DNA from: Aurantimonas sp965217685
Lineage (GTDB): Bacteria; Pseudomonadota; Alphaproteobacteria; Rhizobiales; Rhizobiaceae
Length of the DNA: 64,000 nt
Assembly: GCA_965217685.1 (NCBI GenBank)
Contig: CBDCIZ010000003.1
Coordinates: 310,001 to 374,000, forward strand
Direction: 5' to 3'
Shown piece by piece: positions 8,628 through 17,878 of the stretch (positions are counted from its first letter, which is position 1; each line of letters opens with the position of its first letter). The position numbers and the translations under genes were made by a program. The notes below the pieces were generated by a model. The model did no database searches and had not been told where the DNA came from. It saw only the letters and a list, made by a program, of their open reading frames with translations.

Positions 8628-9455
8628 TCATCCCTTGACGCCGCCCGCCGTGAGCCCCGAGACGATCTTGCGCTGGAAGATCAGGACAAGCGCGATCAGC
8701 GGCACGGTAACGATGACCGAGGCGGCCATGATCGTGCCCCAGGGAATCTCCTGCTCCGAGGCCCCCGACAGAAGCGCGATGGCGACGGGCACGGTGCGCG
8801 TCGTGTTGTTGGACACGAAGGTCAGCGCGAAGAGGAACTCGTTCCAGGCGGCGATGAAGGCGAGGAGCCCTGTGGTGACCAGCGCCGGCCACATCAGCGG
8901 CAGGAACACCCTGGTGACGATGACGAAGGGCGAGGCACCGTCGACGATCGCCGCCTCCTCGATCTCGATCGGAAGGTCGCGCATGAAGGTCGTCAGCACC
9001 CAGACCGTGAAGGGCAGCGTGAAGATCATGTAGGCGAAGATCAGCGAGAGAAGCGAATTGTAGAGGCCGGCCGAGCGGATCATCTCGAAAAGGCCCGCGA
9101 GCACGGCGATCTGCGGAAACATCGACACGGCAAGGATGGTCAGAAGCAAGAGCCCCCGACCGCGAAAGGTGATCCGCGACAGGGCGTAGGCGGCGGTGAC
9201 CGCCAGGAACAGCGAGATGACGACCACCGTCACCGCGACGATGACGGAGTTGAGGATGTTGGTCGGGAAGACGCCGTTGGTCAGGACGTCGCGATAATTG
9301 GCGAAGGTGATCTCGGTCGGGATGTAATTGACCTCGAAGAGCGCCGTTCCCAATTCCAGGCTGGTCAGGATCGCGTAATAGAAAGGGAAGATCGAGAAGA
9401 CGACAATGGCGGCGACGAGAACGTAGAAGCCGGTCCGCTTTGCGATCGCCTGCAT
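8628..9455 (-). CDS. thuG: Sugar ABC transporter permease (ThuG/MalG type)
   Basis: Second membrane subunit of the importer, 275 residues with about six hydrophobic segments. The cytoplasmic coupling (EAA) loop reads EEAAIVDGASPFVIVTRVFL, with the conserved EAA---G of binding-protein-dependent permeases. ATG 9455 is chosen because GGGGGAGGG lies just upstream and the preceding permease stops at 9457, giving near-overlap and likely translational coupling; ATG 9476 lies inside that gene. The MalG subfamily is clear; the substrate is inferred from the operon. Confidence 0.87.
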   Translation of the reverse strand: MQAIAKRTGFYVLVAAIVVFSIFPFYYAILTSLELGTALFEVNYIPTEITFANYRDVLTNGVFPTNILNSVIVAVTVVVISLFLAVTAAYALSRITFRGRGLLLLTILAVSMFPQIAVLAGLFEMIRSAGLYNSLLSLIFAYMIFTLPFTVWVLTTFMRDLPIEIEEAAIVDGASPFVIVTRVFLPLMWPALVTTGLLAFIAAWNEFLFALTFVSNNTTRTVPVAIALLSGASEQEIPWGTIMAASVIVTVPLIALVLIFQRKIVSGLTAGGVKG

Positions 9456-9456
9456 G

Positions 9457-10455
9457 TCAGCGCCCTCCCCCGCCAAGGTCGAGCCGGGCGACCTTGATGT
9501 AGAAGAGGGTGATGAAGGCGATCACCAGGAAGAGGACAGTGGAGGCCGCCGAGCCGTAGGCGAACTTGTCGAACTGGAAGAGGTTTTCCTGGGCGAAGAT
9601 CGACATGGTCTTGGTCTGCGTGTTGTTCGGCGTCAGGACGTAGATCAGGTCGAAGACGCGCAGCGCGTCGAGGGCGCGAAAAATCACCGCGACGAGGATG
9701 GCCGGGCGGATCAACGGCAGCGTCACCTTGAAGAACACCTTGACCGGCCCGACGCCGTCGATCTTCGCGGCCTCGTAGACGTCGCCGGGCACCATCTGCA
9801 GGCCGGCGAGGATGAGCAGCGCCATGAAGGGCGTAGTTTTCCACACGTCGACGATGATCACCGCCCACATCGCCGTGTCCGGCGAGGCGGTCCAGGCGAC
9901 GGGGGCGGAGAGAATGCCGATCGACATCAGCATGTCGTTGAGGATGCCGAACTGGTCGTTGAGCATCCAGGCCCACATCTTGGCCGAGACGATGGTCGGG
10001 ATCGCCCAGGGGATGAGAACGGCGGCGCGCACCAGAGCGCGGCCCTTGAACTCGGCATTGAGGACGAGGGCGAAGACGAGGCCGAGCACCGTTTCGATCG
10101 ACACCGAGATCACCGAATAATAGACGGTGTTCCAGACCGAATTCCACCATTGCGGATCGAAGAGCAGGCCGAAATACTCGCCCTCCCCGTCGCCGTAATC
10201 GACATATTCGAAATAGTTACGCAGGCCGACGAAGTTGGCGCCTTCGATGTTGGAGAGGCTGGCGTCGGTCAGCGAATAATAGATCGTCTGGAGAAGCGGC
10301 CAGCCGGCGACCAATGCCAGGACGGCGAGCATCGGGGTCAGGAAGAGCCAGGCCGAGCGCAGCCGCTGGCGCGACAGGTCGGAGCGGCCAGCGGGTCGCA
10401 ACGTGGCCTTCATCGCCGTTTCCGTCGGTGGGGCTCCCGCCGTGAAATTGGTCAT
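9457..10455 (-). CDS. thuF: Sugar ABC transporter permease (ThuF/MalF type)
   Basis: First membrane subunit of the importer, 332 residues. The hydrophobic segments begin with SAWLFLTPMLAVLALVAG, and the coupling loop reads YEAAKIDGVGPVKVFFKVTL. GGGAGG five bases before ATG 10455 fixes the start; the open frame upstream of it is not coding-like. The gene lies 125 bp after the binding-protein gene and adjoins the second permease, which is the standard order binding protein, MalF-type, MalG-type, ATPase. Confidence 0.87.
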   Translation of the reverse strand: MTNFTAGAPPTETAMKATLRPAGRSDLSRQRLRSAWLFLTPMLAVLALVAGWPLLQTIYYSLTDASLSNIEGANFVGLRNYFEYVDYGDGEGEYFGLLFDPQWWNSVWNTVYYSVISVSIETVLGLVFALVLNAEFKGRALVRAAVLIPWAIPTIVSAKMWAWMLNDQFGILNDMLMSIGILSAPVAWTASPDTAMWAVIIVDVWKTTPFMALLILAGLQMVPGDVYEAAKIDGVGPVKVFFKVTLPLIRPAILVAVIFRALDALRVFDLIYVLTPNNTQTKTMSIFAQENLFQFDKFAYGSAASTVLFLVIAFITLFYIKVARLDLGGGGR

Positions 10456-10579
10456 CTCAGCCTCCCAAGGCCGCCAATCCTGCCGGCGTCTTCGGCCGAT
10501 CCTCCTTTCAGCATCTCCATGATGCGGCAAACGGAGACCCGTTCGGGCGGCCGTCTCCCGGCCGCATTGTGCATCCTTC

Positions 10580-11845
10580 TTATTGCCAGGCGCTGCGCTT
10601 CAGGCGCCGCAGGCGCTTTTCCAACTGGTCGATATTTTCGGCGGCCGTGCCCCTGCCGGCGAGGGTCTCGTTGACCGCCGTCCAGAACTCTTTCGAGACC
10701 TCGTTGTACTGGCCCTTGGTCGGCGCCGAGGGGCGCGGCACGGCATTCGAGACGACGCCCTCCCAGGCCGCGACGATCGGCACCTGCTTGGCGATATCAG
10801 CGTCCTTGTAGAGCCCCGGATAGGTCGGCAGGCGCGACGAGCCGAGCGCTCGCTCCTTCTGCGCCTTTTCGGAGGCGAGATAGCGCACGAGGTCGATCGC
10901 CTCCTGCTGATGCCGGGAGTATTTGGAGACGGCGAGATTCCAGCCGCCGAGGCAGGCCGCGGACTGACCGCCGTCGGCACCGGCCGGCAGCGGCTGGACG
11001 TCGAACTTGCCGGCGACGGCGGAATCGGTACCCTCTGACAACGCGTAGGCGTAGGGCCAATTGCGCATGAAGACCGCATTGCCGGTCTGCCAGACGCCGC
11101 GCGATTCCTCCTCCTTGTAGGCGAGAACGCCCTCGGGCGCGATCGTGCCGATCCAGCCCCTGGCCTGTTCGAGCGCCGCGACGGCCTTCGGATTGTTGAT
11201 GGTGATGTCGCCCTTGTCGTCGACGATCCGGCCGCCGCCGTGGCTGGCGACCCATTCCAGCCCGTCGCAGGTCAGGCCCTCGTAAGGGGCGCCCTGGAAG
11301 ACGAAGCCGTTCAACCCCGAATTGCCCGCTGCCCGCTCCTTGTCCTGGATCTCCCTGGCCGTCTCGGCCATCTCGGCCCAGGTCTTCGGCGGCTGCTTGC
11401 CGTATTTTTCCAGAAGGTCCTTGCGATAGTAGAGCGCGGGCGCATCCGTGTAGATCGGGAAGGCGACAAGCTTGCCGTCGACGGTCTGCGACGCGATGGT
11501 CGACGGAATCTGCTCGGCAGCCATGTCCTTCATCGCATCGGACAAATCAACGAAGCCGGCCGCCAGCTGCGGGGCCCAGATCACGTCGGTGCGATAGACG
11601 TCGATGTCGGCGTTTTCAGCCGAAAGCCACAGGCGATACTGCCCGAACTGATCGGTGCTCGACGCCGGCATCTCGACGAGTTTGACGGTGTTGCCGGATT
11701 GCTTTTCGTAATCGTCGAGTTGCTGCCGCAGCTCGGAAATGTCCTTGCCGACGGAGCCGGCTACGAGCGAAAGTTCGACCGCGAATGCTTGTCCGCAAAA
11801 CAAAGCCGACAGCGCGACCGCCGGCATTAGGCGTGAAAGCTTCAT
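10580..11845 (-). CDS. thuE: Sugar ABC transporter substrate-binding protein (ThuE type)
   Basis: Periplasmic binding protein of the importer, 421 residues. It has a clear signal peptide, with cleavage likely after GQAFA near residue 22. The mature protein begins VELSLVAGSVGKDISELR and contains STDQFGQYRLWL and YTDAPALYYRKDLL, which I associate with rhizobial trehalose/maltose-binding ThuE proteins of family 1. GGGGAGGATAGG precedes ATG 11845. It is the first gene of the operon, so the promoter should lie in 11846-12141. The disaccharide specificity is inferred, not shown. Confidence 0.85.
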   Translation of the reverse strand: MKLSRLMPAVALSALFCGQAFAVELSLVAGSVGKDISELRQQLDDYEKQSGNTVKLVEMPASSTDQFGQYRLWLSAENADIDVYRTDVIWAPQLAAGFVDLSDAMKDMAAEQIPSTIASQTVDGKLVAFPIYTDAPALYYRKDLLEKYGKQPPKTWAEMAETAREIQDKERAAGNSGLNGFVFQGAPYEGLTCDGLEWVASHGGGRIVDDKGDITINNPKAVAALEQARGWIGTIAPEGVLAYKEEESRGVWQTGNAVFMRNWPYAYALSEGTDSAVAGKFDVQPLPAGADGGQSAACLGGWNLAVSKYSRHQQEAIDLVRYLASEKAQKERALGSSRLPTYPGLYKDADIAKQVPIVAAWEGVVSNAVPRPSAPTKGQYNEVSKEFWTAVNETLAGRGTAAENIDQLEKRLRRLKRSAWQ

Positions 11846-12141
11846 CCTATCCTCCCCATGACGCGCCCGTTCGGCCGGGCGTCATTCTCTTCGGACCGGC
11901 GTTTTGCAGCGAACGAAGCCCTCTCCATTCGGCTCGGACGAAATCATGCTATCAACCCATGGAGGAAACGCAAGCACGGCGAAGCAAGCCCGATCGCGGA
12001 TCAGGCGATCGCCGCCGCGGAAAAATCGAGCCCCGCTCGGCGCGGCAAAATGGGCCGCAGGGCGAGTAGGCTCGGCTTGCCAGTGCTGTCGCTGTCGTTC
12101 GACGATTCGTCGACGTCGAGGCGGGATAGGCGCGCGGCGCG
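11846..12141. other. Intergenic region upstream of the sugar transporter operon
   Basis: No gene seen. It should hold the promoter for the binding-protein gene on the minus strand and the 3' end of the GumC-like transcript. I could not identify an operator or a clear terminator. Confidence 0.4.
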
Positions 12142-14259
12142 TCAGCGGGGAAGGCGACGGCTGCGGATACTGGCGATATGCCGCTTGGCCTCGGCGATAT
12201 CCTTTTGAAGGCGGGTCACTTCCGGATCGTTCGCCAAAGCGGCGGACGCGCCCTCGGTGCCGCGCTCCGCGGCAATCGCCTTGACCCGATCGCGCAGGCT
12301 GCGGCGTGCCGTCGGCATGTTGCCGACCTCGGCGCCACTTTCCGGCGCTTGCGACATGCCGTCCGACGGGTCCAGTGTCTGTGCCTCTTGTTCGCCATCG
12401 TCAAACCCTTCGGCGGGCGGCGCGGCGCTTCCGCCATCGGCGGTCGGCGGCATGGGCTCTTCGACCTCTGGCTCCACAGGCGACCGTTCGCGCCTCTGCC
12501 CGGCGGCGTCCGCGGCAACGGAAGGCCGCAAATTATCGAAGGACTCTTCGGTGCGCGAGGCAGCGGCTGCGACGTGTTCGCCGCTTCTCCTCGACAGCGT
12601 CGAATCGTCGATGGAAAGGCTGCCCCTCGTGGTCATCGGGCCATAGTTCGGGCCGGCGCCGGCCGGGGCGCCACGGTAAGGCGAGGGATCCGTCTGGCCA
12701 TAGGGCACGAGACCGGTGCCGCCAGCGTAGGCGCTGCGCCGCGGCATCTGGCGCGCCTCGACCATCGAACGTCCCTTCGAGATCTCGCGGAACAGCCGAC
12801 CGATGCCGACGAGCACCGCGATGCCGATGCCGATGAGCAGGCCGAGCAGCCCACCGGCCGCGACGATCAGGCGCCGCGACAGGCTCGACGGCTCCAGCGG
12901 CGGCGTCGCTTCGGAGATCACGCGGACATTGGAGGTGTTGAGAGTTTCCTGCTCGCCGGTCTCGCGGGCCCGCAGCAGGAAGGCTTCGTAGACGGCGCGG
13001 GACGCGTCAACCTCGCGCTCCAGTTCGCGCAGTTTCACGAAGGAGCTGCTCGTGTCGATCTGCTTGGACTTCAGGTCCGCCAACTGTTTGGTGAGATCGG
13101 CATTGGTCTGCTGGGCGCGCGACAGCTCCGTCTGGGCGGCGGCGACGATGCGGCCGAGCTCGCCGCGGATGGCGGTGCGACCGGCCGTCAGCGCCTCCTC
13201 GTTGGCGATCCGCTGGGGATGACGTCGGCCGAGGGTCGCCGACAGGATGGCCTTCTGCTGGGCGAGATCCGAATAGGACTGGCGCAGCTTCGTCAGCGCT
13301 TCCGAGGTCAGCTCCTCGGGCAAGGTGCCCTTCACGACGTCCTCGACACCGGCCTTCTTCATCTGGTCGGCCCTGACGCGCAGCGAGGCGATGTCGGCCC
13401 GGCCGCGCGAGAGCTGGTCGTTGATGCGGCTGATGTAATTGTCGTCGACCAGCTGACCGCCGACGCCGACGAGCTGGTTCTTGGCCTTGTAGTCCTCGAC
13501 CGCGCGCTCGGCGTCGGCAACGGTCTGGCGCAGCTCCGAGAGGCGTCCGGACAAGGCTGCGCTCGCCTTGCGCGCCGTCCCCGACTGCACTCTTCCCATC
13601 TCGTCCATGAAGGTCGAGGCGACGAGGCGCGACAGGCGGGCGGCTTTTTCCGGGTCTTCGGAGGTGACGGCGATGTTGATCACGAAGCTCTTCGGATCGC
13701 GGTCGACCTTCAGCTCCTTGCGAAAGTTCTTCAGGGTGCGCAGCCGGGTCTCGCCCTTGGCCGTCTCGTCGCCGAACGTCGGGATGAGATCGGTGATGAA
13801 GGCGAAGGGCGAGGTCGACTTGCCGTTGAACTCGGTGTCATCGGCAAGACCGGCCTCTTCGATCACCCGGGAGAGCAACGCATTCGAATAGACGACGGCG
13901 ATCTGGCTCTCGATGAGCGCGAGCGTCGCCTCGCTCGGCAGGCCGTTCGGGGTCACCTCGTTTTGCACCACCTTGATGTCGCGCGGATCGACGAGGACCT
14001 GCGAGGTGGCGGTGTAGGTCTTCGGGATCGACAGGGCGATGAAACTGGCGAGGACGATGCCGAGAATGGCGGTGAGCACCGCCAGCCAGCGAAAGGCCCA
14101 GATGGTGCGCAGGATAAAGACCGGGTCGAGCAAGGATGCTGGCCCGGCACTGTAGTAGGACGAACCCGCATAGGGCGGGTTTTCGCCAGCAACGGCCGCC
14201 GGACCGCCGAGCGCTCTTCGCGCCTCGGGATTCCACTCGGGTGCAGGGGGCGAGAACAT
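12142..14259 (-). CDS. GumC/Wzz-type exopolysaccharide transport protein, no kinase domain
   Basis: Inner-membrane polysaccharide co-polymerase that would set chain length and link polymerisation to export. Domains in order: cytoplasmic N-terminus; membrane segment at about 56-78; Wzz domain with TYTATSQVLVDPRDIK; long periplasmic coiled coil; conserved proline-rich region EATPPLEPSSLSRR; second membrane segment at about 463-487; then a 218-residue cytoplasmic tail. No Walker A or tyrosine-kinase domain follows, unlike ExoP or Wzc. The tail is rich in Pro/Ser/acidic residues and has four tyrosines within about 30 residues near its start. ATG 14259 is chosen; its ribosome binding site is weak. 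It opens the surface-polysaccharide region. Confidence 0.82.
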   Translation of the reverse strand: MFSPPAPEWNPEARRALGGPAAVAGENPPYAGSSYYSAGPASLLDPVFILRTIWAFRWLAVLTAILGIVLASFIALSIPKTYTATSQVLVDPRDIKVVQNEVTPNGLPSEATLALIESQIAVVYSNALLSRVIEEAGLADDTEFNGKSTSPFAFITDLIPTFGDETAKGETRLRTLKNFRKELKVDRDPKSFVINIAVTSEDPEKAARLSRLVASTFMDEMGRVQSGTARKASAALSGRLSELRQTVADAERAVEDYKAKNQLVGVGGQLVDDNYISRINDQLSRGRADIASLRVRADQMKKAGVEDVVKGTLPEELTSEALTKLRQSYSDLAQQKAILSATLGRRHPQRIANEEALTAGRTAIRGELGRIVAAAQTELSRAQQTNADLTKQLADLKSKQIDTSSSFVKLRELEREVDASRAVYEAFLLRARETGEQETLNTSNVRVISEATPPLEPSSLSRRLIVAAGGLLGLLIGIGIAVLVGIGRLFREISKGRSMVEARQMPRRSAYAGGTGLVPYGQTDPSPYRGAPAGAGPNYGPMTTRGSLSIDDSTLSRRSGEHVAAAASRTEESFDNLRPSVAADAAGQRRERSPVEPEVEEPMPPTADGGSAAPPAEGFDDGEQEAQTLDPSDGMSQAPESGAEVGNMPTARRSLRDRVKAIAAERGTEGASAALANDPEVTRLQKDIAEAKRHIASIRSRRLPR

Positions 14260-14330
14260 CACATCACCGATCCAGGTCGAACTGGTTGAGACCCTTATCA
14301 GAGTCGTGCGAGTGAAAATGGCCAAACATG

Positions 14331-14346
14331 GCTAACAAACCATTAA
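14331..14346 (-). promoter_or_regulatory. CtrA-like site upstream of the GumC-like gene
   Basis: On the minus strand TTAA, seven bases, then TTAGC; the CtrA consensus is TTAA-N7-TTAAC, one mismatch. It lies about 72 bases before the chosen start. A single short match can occur by chance. Confidence 0.3.
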
Positions 14347-14412
14347 TTCTTTTCGGCCGGCGTTCCGGCCGGACGGGCCGTCGCCGCAATTCCCGGCGGC
14401 ATGTCCCGGCCG

Positions 14413-15624
14413 TCAATCCGACGTTCGCGGCGCGGTCTTGTCCAGCCGCTTCTCGATCAGCTTCATCCAGTTCTTCGGCCGATAGTCCCCGTCCAGCGGC
14501 AGCGGACGATGCGGCGCTCCATCCGGACGCGGCATCACGTCGGGAATCCAGCTGTAGCGATCGGTGATGCCCCAGGTGACAACCGCCTCCGGGGGCTTGA
14601 AAGCAAAGACGCCGTCGAGGAAGTCCGAGACGATCGCCATCGCCGCGTCGTCCTGGGCCTGTGCGCCGGCCGGGGTCTCGCGGTCGATCACGTCGAGTTC
14701 GGTAACCCAGAGTTTCACGCCCAGGGCGTCGAGTTCGCGGTGAAACGTCTCCAGCGCGCCGATATCGATCCGGCGCTCGGTGTAGAGATGTCCCTGAATG
14801 CCGATGCCATCGATCTTGACGTTGCGCCCCTGCAGCTGCCGCACGATCTCCAGCGCGATCGACCGCCGGGCGTCGTAGCGCGGCCCGATGAACTCCAGAT
14901 CGTAGTCGTTGAGGACGAGGTCGCAGGCGGGATCGGCCGCCGCCGAGGCGGCAAAGGCGAGCGGAATGTGGTTCGGCCCGAGCTTGTCGAGCCAGGTCGT
15001 GCGACGCAGCGGCCCGGACTCGGCCGGATCGTTGGCGATGATCTCGTTGACCACATCGAAGCTGCGCAGCTTGCCCTTGTAGCGGTCCATCACCGTCTCG
15101 ATGTGGTCCCGGAGCGCCGTCTCGGCCTCCACGCCGGGTGTCAGAGCCTCGACCCAGGGCGGGGTCGAGTTCCACCAGACATGGCAGGTGCCGCGACACA
15201 GGCGCCCGTTCGACAGGGCAAAATCCACGAGCCTGTCGGCCGGCTCGAAGTTCCAATCGTCCCGCGTGGGATGAATCTGATCGAATTTCAGCTCGTTTCC
15301 GGGCATGATGAGATCGCAATGGTCCAGAAAAGCCTGCCGGTAGGGCGCGCTGTCGAAGAATTCCTTCTGGACCATCGCACCGAAGGGCACCTTTCCGGAG
15401 CGAGGCCAGGAACCGAAGGCGGAGGTTGCCGCCAGAGCCTCACCGCCGGGCGCGTTCGAGATCGGGGCCCCTGCAACGAGACCGGTCGCCAGAGCGCTCG
15501 CCACGAAAGAACGGCGCGTTAAGTTCGATGCGCTAGGACGTCGTGCTAAACTGTCGCAGGTGGTCTCGCAGCTGCCCACCATGGCAGGGAATGCGATTTC
15601 GGTCTGAGGAACGGTCTTCGTCAT
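14413..15624 (-). CDS. Tat-exported GH10 glycosidase (endo-1,4-beta-xylanase family)
   Basis: A 403-residue family 10 glycoside hydrolase. The acid/base Glu is E194 in FDVVNEI and the nucleophile is E309 in WVTELDV. Other family marks are HVWWNSTPPW and WGITDRYSW. The N-terminus carries a twin-arginine signal, LTRRSFVASALATG with the arginines at 37-38, so it should be exported folded. ATG 15624 follows GAGAGG. The gene is divergent from the flippase-like gene with only 33 bp between them. Inside a polysaccharide cluster it more plausibly trims or releases the cell's own polymer than feeds on plant xylan, but that is inference. Confidence 0.88.
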   Translation of the reverse strand: MTKTVPQTEIAFPAMVGSCETTCDSLARRPSASNLTRRSFVASALATGLVAGAPISNAPGGEALAATSAFGSWPRSGKVPFGAMVQKEFFDSAPYRQAFLDHCDLIMPGNELKFDQIHPTRDDWNFEPADRLVDFALSNGRLCRGTCHVWWNSTPPWVEALTPGVEAETALRDHIETVMDRYKGKLRSFDVVNEIIANDPAESGPLRRTTWLDKLGPNHIPLAFAASAAADPACDLVLNDYDLEFIGPRYDARRSIALEIVRQLQGRNVKIDGIGIQGHLYTERRIDIGALETFHRELDALGVKLWVTELDVIDRETPAGAQAQDDAAMAIVSDFLDGVFAFKPPEAVVTWGITDRYSWIPDVMPRPDGAPHRPLPLDGDYRPKNWMKLIEKRLDKTAPRTSD

Positions 15625-15657
15625 CGGCCTCTCGCGGAACATTGGGAACACGGACGC

Positions 15658-17001
15658 ATGGGCAAATCGGCAGTCTGGATGGCAGCCTGGATCGAACAGG
15701 CCAGGAGCAACGTCACCCTTCTGCGCGATTATGCCTCGCTGCTCTCCGGCTCGGCCGGTCGTCTGGTGCTGTCTCTCGCTTATTTCGTCAGCGTCGCCAA
15801 CGGCCTTTCCGTCGGCGATTTCGGCCTCTTCGCCACCGCTTCGGCCACCGGCATCGTTTTGTCGCGCATCGCCGGCTTCGGTTTCGTCTCGCCACTCTAC
15901 CGCGTCTCGACGACGCGGCAAAGGTTGATCGGCGCCTATACGGCCGGGCTTCTCGCCGCTTTCGCGGCTTCGCTGCCGATCGTCGCACTCGCCGCCTGCG
16001 GCTTCTACCTCGCATTCTTCCAGGGCCAGGTAAGCGTTCCGGCCTTCGCGGCGATCATCATCGCCGAAATCGTCTTCTGGCGCACGCTGGAAGTCGTGGT
16101 CATCGTTAACAACGGCATGGGCCGCTTCGCGCAAGGGGCGATCATCGTCATAGCCGGCTCGGCCATCCGCGCCGTCGCGGCGGTGGGTTTCGCGAGTTTC
16201 GGCGACGGCACGCTTCTCGAATGGACTCTCGCCTATGCCGGCGCCAACGCCGTCGCGGCTATCCTGGCGGTCGTCGTCTATTATCCCCGCCAGCGGCTGC
16301 GCTTCACGCCGGCTCTCTACATCGCACGGGCCCGCGACAGTTTTTCGGTCGCCGGGGCGGAGATCATCTTCTATCTGCAATCGGAGCTCGACAAGCTCCT
16401 GGTGCTGTCGCTGGGCGGCGCCGAAATGGCGGGCCTCTACGCCATTCTGATGCGGCTGATCGACCTCACCGCGCTGCCGATCCGGTCGGCCAACACGATG
16501 ATCGTCCAGAAGCTGATGCGCACGCCGGGGTGGCTTGCGGGATGGCGCGTGCGCTGGGGACTGGAGGCGGCCGTCGCCGCGGTTTCGATCGCCGGCCTCG
16601 GCTTTCTCGGCGGCGTCCTGCATTTCTTCCCCAACGCGCTCGGCCACAATGTCGCCGATGCGGCGCCGCTGGTGCTGGTCGCGCTCTTCGTTCCGGCGTT
16701 CCGCAATCTCGTCGAATATGAAAGCGAGCTGCTCTACGCCCGCGGCAAGACCGGCATGCGGGCGCTCATCCTCGGCATTGTCGGCCTGCTCAAGGCCGGG
16801 ATGCTGGTGATGCTGCTGCGAGCCATGGTCGACACGACCAGCTGGATCATCGGCCTCAACGGCCTGTTCTTCGTCCTGTGGATCGTCTCGGCGGCGGCGA
16901 CCTACACCGCCTTCGACTGGTCGCCGCCGAAACGGCGCCAGCGACGCGCCAGGACCGAGGACGGCGTGGCGATCAATCCAGTCCCACAGCCCGGCGAATG
17001 A
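15658..17001 (+). CDS. Polysaccharide flippase-like membrane protein
   Basis: A 447-residue protein with about 12 hydrophobic segments, in the size and pattern of Wzx/MATE-like lipid-linked oligosaccharide flippases. A polar motif SVAGAEIIFYLQSELDKLLV in the middle resembles the charged helix seen in rhizobial members of this group. It would move lipid-linked repeat units across the inner membrane. The C-terminus is basic (PPKRRQRRAR). Start ATG 15658; ATG 15679 is an alternative. Its 3' end overlaps the convergent 16973-17878 gene by 29 bp. The family call is from topology and neighbours rather than a diagnostic motif. Confidence 0.65.
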   Translation: MGKSAVWMAAWIEQARSNVTLLRDYASLLSGSAGRLVLSLAYFVSVANGLSVGDFGLFATASATGIVLSRIAGFGFVSPLYRVSTTRQRLIGAYTAGLLAAFAASLPIVALAACGFYLAFFQGQVSVPAFAAIIIAEIVFWRTLEVVVIVNNGMGRFAQGAIIVIAGSAIRAVAAVGFASFGDGTLLEWTLAYAGANAVAAILAVVVYYPRQRLRFTPALYIARARDSFSVAGAEIIFYLQSELDKLLVLSLGGAEMAGLYAILMRLIDLTALPIRSANTMIVQKLMRTPGWLAGWRVRWGLEAAVAAVSIAGLGFLGGVLHFFPNALGHNVADAAPLVLVALFVPAFRNLVEYESELLYARGKTGMRALILGIVGLLKAGMLVMLLRAMVDTTSWIIGLNGLFFVLWIVSAAATYTAFDWSPPKRRQRRARTEDGVAINPVPQPGE

Positions 17002-17878
17002 CCGCCGGGTCGGTGCCGATGAAGGACTGGATGCCGATCGCCGCCTGATGGGGCGCCAGCTCGCGCAGGAACGTGTCGAGTGCTTGCTGGCCCATCGCCT
17101 TGCCCGACCACACCATGGCGCAGACATTGTCGTCGCCGGGAAGATGTCGATCCGGGCGCGCCTCGACCTCGTCGACGAACCGGCCGTAGAGCACGCATTC
17201 CGAAAGGCTGCGCGTGCTGGCCAGCTGCTTCATCCAGTCGCGCCCGCCTTCGGCCTCGATGTGGCGGCGCATGTCGCGGACGGTGTCGCTGCGCCACGCA
17301 ATCGCGGTGGCGACATAACCATTGTCGTTGACCGGACGACCGGGGATGGCAAGGCACGCGGCGGCGGTGAGCGCCCAGCCGCGATGTTCGCCGAGAAACG
17401 GCTCGTCGAAGCCGGCAACGACGCCCGGCCGCCTGAAGAAGCGAACCCGGCCGCCCTCCTGAAAGTGACGAACGTCGAAATCCTTGACGAAGACCACATC
17501 GGAATCGAGCGAGACCATCACCGTTTCGTCGAGCGCCGCGGCCATCGCCAGCCGGCGCAATTGCTGGACATGCCAACCGCGCAAGGGCGGCCCGTAGGAC
17601 GACAGCCAGATCCGCCGCCGCCCCATCGTGGTCGGATCGGGAAAGGCGCGCAGGAAGCGCGGCAAAAGGCTGCGCTCGTCGACGATCTCGCGCTTTGGCC
17701 CGGCCAGTCGGCGAAACAGCAAAAGATCGCGCGGCTCGACCAGGATGAGGTGCCGGCTGTGACCCGTCACCCGCCGATCGATGCTTTCGCACAAGAGGCG
17801 GCAGCGCTCGAAATCGCCGCGATAGCTGGCGGTGACGAGCGCCGTTTCGAGCGGTCCGGAGGGCGCTATCCGGCTCAT
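16973..17878 (-). CDS. Glycosyltransferase-like protein (DUF6492 type)
   Basis: A 301-residue soluble protein. It has a nucleotide-sugar-type Asp cluster, VMVSLDSDVVFVKDFD, near residue 120, and ends in a cytosolic C-terminus. I relate it to the DUF6492 group found in rhizobial polysaccharide clusters, whose fold resembles GT-A transferases. The donor and acceptor cannot be told. ATG 17878 (MSRIAPSGPLETALVT) is chosen because coding character begins there; the frame upstream is not protein-like. Convergent with the flippase-like gene and divergent from the GT2 gene at 18267. Confidence 0.65.
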   Translation of the reverse strand: MSRIAPSGPLETALVTASYRGDFERCRLLCESIDRRVTGHSRHLILVEPRDLLLFRRLAGPKREIVDERSLLPRFLRAFPDPTTMGRRRIWLSSYGPPLRGWHVQQLRRLAMAAALDETVMVSLDSDVVFVKDFDVRHFQEGGRVRFFRRPGVVAGFDEPFLGEHRGWALTAAACLAIPGRPVNDNGYVATAIAWRSDTVRDMRRHIEAEGGRDWMKQLASTRSLSECVLYGRFVDEVEARPDRHLPGDDNVCAMVWSGKAMGQQALDTFLRELAPHQAAIGIQSFIGTDPAVIRRAVGLD

